A DNA stretch of 17,053 nucleotides from Bacteroidales bacterium (GTDB lineage Bacteria; Bacteroidota; Bacteroidia; Bacteroidales; FEN-979): NCBI GenBank assembly GCA_023229525.1, contig JALNZC010000046.1, positions 12,947 to 29,999 of the forward strand, read 5' to 3'. Both the position numbers and the translations under genes were made by a program. The notes under the pieces were generated by a model that worked only from the letters and a program-made list of their open reading frames with translations, searched no databases and was not told the DNA's origin. This document shows, piece after piece, positions 1-8,700 of the stretch. Positions within the stretch are counted from its first letter, which is position 1, and every line of letters begins with the position of its first letter.

Positions 1-1018
1 AATTTGAATATTGGATTAAACCGCCCAGTAAGTTTGTGATGAGAGTCGATTGAGTTGATTTAAAAACACTTGCACTTGAAGAAGAAAAATTTGTTACAGT
101 ATACAAATATCCTGTTTCGTCCATGTCCAAAGTTTCTGCAGAATTTAGCACTAAACCAGAGTTTACAAACTCGAAGGACTGTCCGTTATCTTGTGAAAAT
201 AAGACCCCACCGGAAATAAATGATGGATCTTTTTTAGTCGCAAAAATTACACCTTCAGGGTTAATGCACAGTCTTTGTAAACCAGAAGCATTAAAAAGCG
301 ATATCCAGGAAGTCCCACCTCCGGAATATTTATAAATATCCGAATTACCACAGGCAAATACTTCTCCGTTTAAATTCACCCTGACCGATGTGGGACATTC
401 ATTTGCCAGCCCTATATAATCCCAATTACTCCCGTTGTTTTCAGAACGAAAAACTCCTCCCTGACCATATTGGTAGTCTACAATAGCTGTATATAATATA
501 TTGTTCGGGCCTATAGCAAAATCTTTTATATGTTTTTCTATTCGAAATGAACCTGTTTTAAATATCCATGTCTCTCCATTATCCAATGAATTGATAATAT
601 GGCCCCTACTATCCCCGGCATAAACCAAACCATTGTCAAAAACTCTTATTGTAAGCCAATTTCCGTAGTAACTTTCATATACCGGATACCAGGAATTCCC
701 ATTATCCGAAGATTTGTAAATGATCTGTTCGGTCCCCGCAAGGATAGAACCATCTGATGTTACTGCCATACTATAAGGACGACAATATTCTAATCCCATA
801 AAGACCCAATCCGTACTTCCTGGCAATAACCTATAAACACCTTGCCCATATGAATCGAGTGAGGTTCCTATGAAAAGTGTTCCATCTGCTGAAGTAGCCA
901 ATGAGTATATTACAACATTAGGTGGGGCGCCTAATTGCGTCCAGAAATCCTGAGTATAACCGATATTGATATCGAATAATATACTCATTATTAAAGTATT
1001 CAGGATTTTTACTTTCAT
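1..1018 (-). CDS. Secreted Asp-box (BNR-repeat) beta-propeller protein, C-terminus cut by the window edge
   Basis: A minus-strand frame stays open from the ATG at 1018 to the left edge, giving 339 codons with no stop, so the gene continues outside the window. The N-terminus (MKVKILNTLIMSILFDINIGYTQ, roughly residues 1-23) has a short basic start and a hydrophobic stretch, which fits a signal peptide. Four Asp-box motifs of the S-x-D-x-G-x-[TS]-[WF] type are visible at about residues 103-110 (SSDNGNSW), 144-151 (SLDNGETW), 192-199 (SENNGSNW) and 275-282 (SQDNGQSF). They lie between short beta-strand-like segments such as 'GTLFIGT', 'SILAGT' and 'LVYAGD'. Asp-boxes occur in sialidases, in HCF136-like propellers and in many Bacteroidota surface proteins. 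No sialidase catalytic arginine pattern was recognised, so no enzymatic role is claimed. The gene follows two T9SS cargo genes on the same strand after a 54-base gap, so a T9SS domain is expected in the missing C-terminus. That expectation is inference. Confidence 0.85.
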   Translation of the reverse strand, partial: MKVKILNTLIMSILFDINIGYTQDFWTQLGAPPNVVIYSLATSADGTLFIGTSLDSYGQGVYRLLPGSTDWVFMGLEYCRPYSMAVTSDGSILAGTEQIIYKSSDNGNSWYPVYESYYGNWLTIRVFDNGLVYAGDSRGHIINSLDNGETWIFKTGSFRIEKHIKDFAIGPNNILYTAIVDYQYGQGGVFRSENNGSNWDYIGLANECPTSVRVNLNGEVFACGNSDIYKYSGGGTSWISLFNASGLQRLCINPEGVIFATKKDPSFISGGVLFSQDNGQSFEFVNSGLVLNSAETLDMDETGYLYTVTNFSSSSASVFKSTQSTLITNLLGGLIQYSN

Positions 1019-1072
1019 GATTTTTAATTGTATTCGTGAGATTAAAATTGTGTGCGTTGAACTTAAGGGACA

Positions 1073-2689
1073 TCACTCCACCATCACCTTCCCGCTCCCT
1101 ACGGTTTGTCCGTTATACACCAATCGCACCACATACATACCCCGCGACCATGTGGAAACATCAACCGCTATCTCTTTCTCCGATTTCAAAACTTCTTTCG
1201 AAAACATCTTTTCTCCAAAGAGGTCATAAATTTCAAGGATGGCAGAATGCCATTGATGATAAACCGTGGTGAGGTTGAAGACCGGATTATTGGCTCCGGT
1301 TTTCAATTGCTCTGGGATTACAATATGCAGAATATCCCTAGCCGGGTTCGGATAGACTTTCAACTTGCCGGTTTCAGGGTTTTTAAAAGGTTCATCAATA
1401 CCCACAATCACACAATCCAGTGGAATAGTATCCGAGGCGATGGGATGGGGACAAAGACTGTCGTAAACGTAGGGATGAGTATAAAGCGTATCAAACTCCA
1501 GGTCGGAATTGAGTTTCCATGCGTATGTTCGCCACTGATACCCATCATGTTGCCCCTGAACCAGGAATAACTTATTATCACGATCAACAATAGCGTCGGA
1601 AAAACAGTAGTAGCTTCTTATGATATTAGCGGAATCCAAAATATTACCGTTTTTGTCAATTTTAAAAACGCCTATCTGCCCAACCTGACTTGGTGTAAAA
1701 CTCCAACCCCCATCTATTTCAATGGTTGAGTCCTGAAACCAGTTAATATTAAAGAAAACAGCTTGCCAGGAATTGGGGACTAAATCGTGATAGAAAAGTT
1801 CGATTCCATTGGAATCCGTTTTGAGCATAGTGGGTCGATCTCCTGGCGGAGTAGCTTCATCTTCTATATGCCTGCCACATGAATAGATGTTTTGTTGGTT
1901 ATCAACGATTGACCGATTGGACATGCCATAAAAATGTTCCCCACCTACATATCTCCATGGAAGTTCCCAATCTGCAATTCCTGTGCTGTCGACCTTTATA
2001 ATTAATGGTCTTAAATACTTTGGACCTGTTGTACCGGAATCCGGATAGTAGCAATAGCCGTTTATCAGGTAATGATAATCCGGGGTTACCATCATATGTT
2101 CACCTGCGGCACCAACAAACAATGAATCACTTAACGCATATTGTTGCTGCCAAAGAATATCTCCATTTTGATCCAACCTGAATAAAAAAACATGATCATT
2201 CGCATATAAATAACCAGTTCTATAAATGTATGTAATATAACCACCAGGGATTTGATAGATTGAATTTGCATAATCAAAGGTGTCTGGGGTAGATGTATAT
2301 ATCCTGCACCATTCTGACTCTCCGCATGCATTTAATTTCATGATGAAAGGATCTCCCCAGGAGTCATATTTATCTGTACTTCCTGCAATGATGTACCCAC
2401 CGTCCTGGGTCTGGTTAATATTAAAAACACTCGTTCCTTCATTAGGTTGGGTAAGGGTTTTATGCCAAACTAGATCACCGTTAATTGTGATTTTGTATAT
2501 AAAACCATCTTGAATCGTACCATCCCAATTAAATAATTGACCGCCGATAACATAGCCATAATCATATGATTTAATTACTACATATGGATCATTTGGATAG
2601 TTGATAAAATAAACTTTTGGCCATACTTGACAATATAAATATGATCCGAATGATAAGAAATATAATATCGATAAAATAACGTTTTTCAT
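1073..2689 (-). CDS. Secreted beta-propeller-like protein with type IX secretion sorting domain
   Basis: The encoded protein is 538 residues when started at the ATG at 2689. This start gives a good signal peptide (MKNVILSILYFLSFGSYLYC, then Q-V-W). The longer frame to 2725 adds 12 residues that spoil it. The body (about residues 30-420) repeats a pattern of 'DGGYIIAGSTD' followed by 'FIMKLNACGESEW', again at 'VFLFRLDQNGDILWQ', 'LIIKVDSTGIADWE' and 'VFKIDKNGNILDS'. That pattern is typical of secreted propeller-like repeat proteins of Bacteroidota. The last 95 or so residues form a T9SS type A sorting domain: 'KVYPNPARD', then 'LEIYDLFGEKMFSKEV', then 'WSRGMYVVRLVYNGQTVGSGKV'. This signal directs export across the outer membrane and surface attachment or release. 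The domain has an extra stretch of about 20 residues between its first and second strands. The gene sits 62 bases after the C25 peptidase gene and 54 before the Asp-box gene, probably in one transcription unit. Its specific function is unknown. Confidence 0.88.
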   Translation of the reverse strand: MKNVILSILYFLSFGSYLYCQVWPKVYFINYPNDPYVVIKSYDYGYVIGGQLFNWDGTIQDGFIYKITINGDLVWHKTLTQPNEGTSVFNINQTQDGGYIIAGSTDKYDSWGDPFIMKLNACGESEWCRIYTSTPDTFDYANSIYQIPGGYITYIYRTGYLYANDHVFLFRLDQNGDILWQQQYALSDSLFVGAAGEHMMVTPDYHYLINGYCYYPDSGTTGPKYLRPLIIKVDSTGIADWELPWRYVGGEHFYGMSNRSIVDNQQNIYSCGRHIEDEATPPGDRPTMLKTDSNGIELFYHDLVPNSWQAVFFNINWFQDSTIEIDGGWSFTPSQVGQIGVFKIDKNGNILDSANIIRSYYCFSDAIVDRDNKLFLVQGQHDGYQWRTYAWKLNSDLEFDTLYTHPYVYDSLCPHPIASDTIPLDCVIVGIDEPFKNPETGKLKVYPNPARDILHIVIPEQLKTGANNPVFNLTTVYHQWHSAILEIYDLFGEKMFSKEVLKSEKEIAVDVSTWSRGMYVVRLVYNGQTVGSGKVMVE

Positions 2690-2751
2690 CGGAAATATTA
2701 AATATATAGATTGATGTAGAAACAACCATCCATCAACCTTATAAATACATC

Positions 2752-5700
2752 TTATTTTATTACAGCTATTTTCACGCTATCCAAACGTTTGCCCTCAACT
2801 TCCAGTATCAGTAAATACAATCCAGTTTTCAGGTTTGCAGTAGCGACAATAATCTGGTCCTGTTTACCGGTAAATGAATGAGATTGCACAATTTTCCCGT
2901 TCCCATCGTATAAATTGATCAAACCCTGCCCGGTAAATTTATCCAATTTAATCTTAATTACAAAGTAATCATTGGCCGGATTGGGATAGACGGTTAATAT
3001 TGAAGCACTATTGGATTCCTTTACCCCTCTGAATTTCTTCTTTTTCTCCTGTTTCAAACTGGTATCAGGCAAGAGGATCGGTTCCTGGTAACTGATTTTT
3101 CCTGCAGTCATAAGGATATTCCTGGCATAAGCACCCGGGATGCCGCTATTTGATGTGGCAATCGCCAGAAGTGACGTGGCAACCGTACTGTCTACATTGA
3201 ATACTCCGTTTGTGTCACAACAAATCTGTTCCGACAATTTATAAAAGTCGGTAAAAGCATTATGAGTCTCAGATTGAAATGGAGTAAAGTTAAAAGATAT
3301 GGGTATTGAGGTAAGAAGGCTGTCGGCTTGTTCGTATGCACCCTTTGCACGGAGCCAACTCACTTTATCATATTGTGATTCAAGGGTATTTCTGTAAGAG
3401 AATAGCCAGTTAAGGCTGTCTTCATTGGCAGGAATAAGGGAATCTCCCTTAAAGTAATTCAGCAATCGGGTATATGCTTTTGTTGCCTCTCCATCCCACC
3501 AGGCCTTCTTAGCTTCCAGTATCTCCATTTCACTTACCGTATCTTCCCCAACCAGGATCTGTTCCATCATATAATCAGGCATGGGATTGGCGCGAGTTTC
3601 GAGCATGCTGATGATCTCATCCGACTTGGCGGAATGGGGATTTGCCACCAGTACATCCCGGATCATGGCATTGTTAAGCACATTTTCCTTCGTAATAGAA
3701 GTTTTTATGACCGTATCGGAAAGATAGGGTGATTCTGCCATCAGTTTATCTCTGGTTTGAAGCGCTTGCGGTGGAGTACTTGTTTCCACATCAAAATTAA
3801 GCAAAGTTGTTGAACCTCCGTCAACAAGTGCATTCAGAACCCCTCCGATACTGTCAGATTGGTTCTTCGCCCTCATAAGTTTGTTAATCTCTATACCCGA
3901 AATTTCGCCCCCGAGTGTTGATGGACAACTTCTTTCGGTAAAGGGTTCATTTACTCCAATTGAATTAACCACCCCGTAAATATTTTGAGGCCTTGGGATT
4001 AATCTAAAAAACCCACCATTTTGTAAATGATAGTAGTAATCAATCGGATTCCCTTCATTATAAAAATCATAATGGTCGGATGCAGGGGTTGGCTGGAACA
4101 TATTACCAACCGGGGCAAAGCTGGTCCCGCTCAGATAGGTGCCCTGGTTCTTGGCGATACCGGTGGTATTGCTGTAATGTCCTTCGTAGGTAATTGAAAA
4201 GTCAAAAATATTGGGCTCGGTGAGGTCATCTTTAACGAATTTATTGCACTTGTAGCATAATCCGCCAAGGTTCAATGGCGGGTTATAGTTCCTGTTTACA
4301 TTTTGTGATAAGGTAGCATGTTTAAGATTATGGAAAACGTTGCGGTAAATTTCGTTGCTGAGGGTTCCTGAGTTGTTCACAATCAATCCGATGGTTACAG
4401 GTGTGGTTGTGGTATCAAAAAACTCATTATTTTCAACATGATAACCCGAACATTCATTCAGGTACATGCCGTATGACCATTGGTTGGGCAGGGAGTTTCG
4501 AAACTTATTGCTTATCACTTCTGCATAAGAAATGCCATTGAAACCACTCAGATATAAACCATTGTAATTATCGAGGAAATTGGCGTCAGCGATATGTATG
4601 CTACTGGATGAGCCGCTGTTCATAGAATAGATGCCGCGATAAAGCTTTTCAAAGGAGCTATAACGTAAGTGTGTGCATGGACTGCTGTTCGGATCAAGAC
4701 AGGCTGCAGTTATATAATAACCAGAGTTTTCACTATAAATCCCAACACCCCTGCCCCCATTTATATTATCATGAAAAAGCAAAGTATTTTTAAAGGTGCA
4801 TCCTTCAAATACAACAGGGTTGACCCCGTTAAGCCGTACAAAAGAATTCGGGAATGAACCATCCCGGAGGGTGTCGGTGGTAATAAAATTGCATCGTTTG
4901 AAGCGGGAATAGTTGTAAAATGAATAAGGATCATACTGGATGGCCACTTTATTATTCTCAAACGTAGCGCTGTCGGCTGAAATAATGCCGCCGGCATATC
5001 CGCGAAAACCCGCCTTCGATGCCAGTATACCGGTTTTTGCATACCTTACCGATCCGTTGTGAATGACCGAAACCTGGCCCTGGATCAATTTACCGCTGGC
5101 TGTGTGAGCGGTCTGGCTATATCCTGGTAATCCCCACACTTCAATTCCCATCCATAAGCTATCCCTGCATGACGTGGTAATCCTGCCTCCGTCAACGATC
5201 AATTTCCCACCGGCTATCTTTACCGGATTTGAACTGGGTTTGATAATAATTTTCGCTTCGGAAGGCATAAAGAGATTGCCCCTGACAGTCAGGGTCGCAC
5301 CGGGCTGGATGATGAGATCGGAGTGCATCCGGACATCATTTGACCAGGTTTTTTCGGCAGAGATATTATAAGGAGTTGATGAGTATGTACAGGGGTCTTC
5401 TAAATCTGCATTATTGTATGAGTTGAGCCTGTATTTTCCCCACAACAACTCATCTGCGCTTCCCTCACAATCCCAAACATATATTTTCGAGCCGGATGTT
5501 GCGATTATTTCATTCTTCCTGTCCTGGTCAATATCATCAATGCAGGGGGTAGCGAAGAAATTAGCTCCCGGGACCCGTAACGGCCATCCAAGCGCTTTTG
5601 AACCATCCGCGTTATAGGCATGAATAGCGCTATTAGCTCCAGCTGAGTTTGACAAGACCACGATTTCACTTTCATTGTCACCATCGACATCAGCGATCAA

Positions 5701-8700
5701 GGGGGCAACCAATTTTCCCGATAATCCGGGTACAAATAATGGAAAATGATTATTTAAAGCGGTTCCGTCAGCGTTCCAGGCATAAATTGTATCCTTATCC
5801 GCTGTGAAAATTTCCGGGTGAAGGTCTTTATTAATATCAGCAACAGAGGTCAAAGGTAGCCACATGATAGACCCAACGTTAAGATCAGTTATGCTGATAA
5901 TATGATTAGTTTCATTATATCCCCATCCGGGGATTGTATTCCCAGTCCTATCGAGAACAAATACCCGTGCTTTAGAAGTATCATCGGCATATCGTCCGGA
6001 AACACAAATCAGCTCGGGGTAACCATCTCCATTCACATCTGCAGCCGAAACAGGACTGTCCATATTGTCATAGACCCCGCCTGTGGGGCCGTTTGGACCA
6101 TTTTTATACAACAGACTATCTCCCGTAATATATGGGGCGCCATTATGCCTGAAGGCATATATGCCCCCGTTAAAGTTTGTCCCGTTACCAAATCCGAAAA
6201 TGATCTCTTTATTCCCATCCTTATCCAGATCAGTAGCTACCGGAATAACATTTCCACCAGCGCTTTCGATAATTTTTGGCCAACCCGGATAATTTGTACC
6301 GTCTTTAGAATAGACATAGATTGGAGCCCCATAATTCGCTTTTGTAATGATTTCCGGGAAAAAATCACCGTTAAGATCAGCAATCACAGCCCCCATTGTT
6401 TGGAAATTGCCCGCTTCATCCCTCCAGTATAGGTCGGGAATATTATTGTTATCATGATCAAATGTGTGATGAACGAAAAGTTTTCTTTTGTCATTAACCA
6501 GATCATTTCCTATTGTGACATTCATTATTTCCGGTTTCCCATCCAGATCAATATCGGCAATGGCTGGGACTGAGCGGGATCCGGCATTGCTATATTTATA
6601 AAATCCGCTGATGGTGTTTGAATTGGTATCGATATCATATATCTCCTCCCCGTTTTGATAAAAACCGAAAAGGGTGCCTTTATCCCCCTCCTGATCGCAT
6701 AAGTTAACAAATATCTCTTTATCGCCGTTATTATCAATGTCGTAAGTCATGGGACTTCCATCGGATTTGTGACCAAGCAGATCGACATCTATATCGGTAA
6801 TCGGGAATCCGGGATGAAATGGCAAGGAGGTCCAGGCTTTAAGTGGCGCAGTAAACGGGCCCTCAACGCCGTATAAACGCACTGCACAAACCTTATAATA
6901 ATAGGTGGATAATTCAGGAAGACCATCATCAGTATATCCTGAAAATCCTTCAATGGGCAACGGGTTTAATTTTATATAAGGGCCGGCCAATGAATCTGAT
7001 CGGTAAACATTATAACCCTTTATTGCCGAATTTATAATAGGGTTCCAGAATGTCGATATAGTTGAAATGGTATTCCTATAATCAAGGCTGGTAATGCTGT
7101 CGGGTCTGTCAAGATTGAAATTTAAAGACCATTGACCCGCATGAGTAGTTGGTGTTGTTAGAGTTAAAGTTAAACTGATTCGTCCGCCAGGGTAAGTCGG
7201 AGAAACTTTAAATTTAAAAGGCTGGATGTTTTTTGCGATTCCAAAAGCCATTAAATCTCCAAAACTTTGGGTTGAATCAATGAATGCCTGAATAAATGGA
7301 GAGTTGTGCCACAAACTACCGGTAACATTGATAGCCTCACCACTTCCTGAATTTTTTAACGTAATATTTAAAGATACAGTATCTCCCGGATCTATGATAT
7401 TATCGTTATTTATATTAGTCGTAATCGAATCTAAAATAATTGTAGGATTAATTTGATGAATTTGTAACAAAATAGTATCCTGGAAATTATTACCTGCCTG
7501 GTCGTTGATTCTTAATTCTAATTTTTGAAGTGAATAATCTACCTGTGGGTGCCAAGCCTGAATAATAAATTCTGGATTTGATATTCCGGTTGAAAGGCCA
7601 GGAATATTTCCAAAATTGCTTATCGGTTGAACTATCACTATGTTCCATGTAAATGTCGTAAGACTTGCATTCACTCCTTGCGCATCTGTTAGACCGGAAT
7701 TTCTAATTTTAACCTCAAATTCTGTTTTTTCACCTTCTTCTAATTGTCCATTCTTATTCCCAAGGCTATCATCGTCAAAAGTAAAACTTTCGACAAACAA
7801 ATTCACTCCGGGATTATTAATAACATCTATCGATGATTGGTACGGTTTATAATTTTGTGATGTTAGGGATATACTTAATTGTCCCGTAGTGTGCGCATTA
7901 CAAATAATATTTTTTATGATTACATTTTCCATTCCCATTCCAATTATACTATCTCTTACATAAACTTCATTTGCTTTATATACGCACAAGTATGCTTTTT
8001 TGCCATTCTCAAAAGATTGAATGGTAAGAGTAATTGTATCTTTCCCAGTAATTATTGTATCTGGGGTTACTGATACTGAAAAGGGAGCAGGTGTTTTTGT
8101 CCATATATGTAATGAAGGGTCGCCTAATAAAGCTATCCTTTTCTTATAATTGGTTTCCGGATGATAACTGTTAGCTGCCTCCAACAGAGGGCCTATTTGA
8201 GTCCCGGTTTTATCAATATAGAGTGTCTGACAAAATTTTTCAAAATTACCTTCATCGCCTCCCCATAAACTCGCTGTCCCTCCGATGAACCCAACGGCTC
8301 CCCGTGAATAATAATGTTCGCTGATGGCGTCATCATAATCAAAAGAATTGACATTGCATCCGCCTGTATAAAAGATTTGATAATAGGGTTTATTTTTCAA
8401 AGTATCAACATCCTGTCTGTAAATGGCTTGATGGGCAACTTGCGTAGATGTACCCATTCTTGTTGGACCTGAATGATCCTGATGATATACCAGATGAAAT
8501 TTTCTTTGTGCAAGTGATCCGCCATGATCCAGATTATCCAAGGTATTTTTTCTGTTAAATATTTCATCCACTCCATATACATCAGGCGGGACAGGATCGT
8601 CAAATACTCGCCAACGAGTAATATCTTGATTGTTTGATTGAATGTTACCAGATAAAATATCCAAGTTGCTTGCAAATGTGCAGGTGGGCACACCATTGGA

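Noticed and set aside
2690..2725. Upstream start for the 1073-2689 protein
   Set aside because: It would place 12 residues before an otherwise good signal peptide. The internal ATG at 2689 fits better.
5902..6432. Plus-strand 176-codon reading frame opposite the C25 gene
   Set aside because: It lies fully inside the FG-GAP coding region on the other strand. Its translation shows no recognisable family and reflects codon bias of the real gene.
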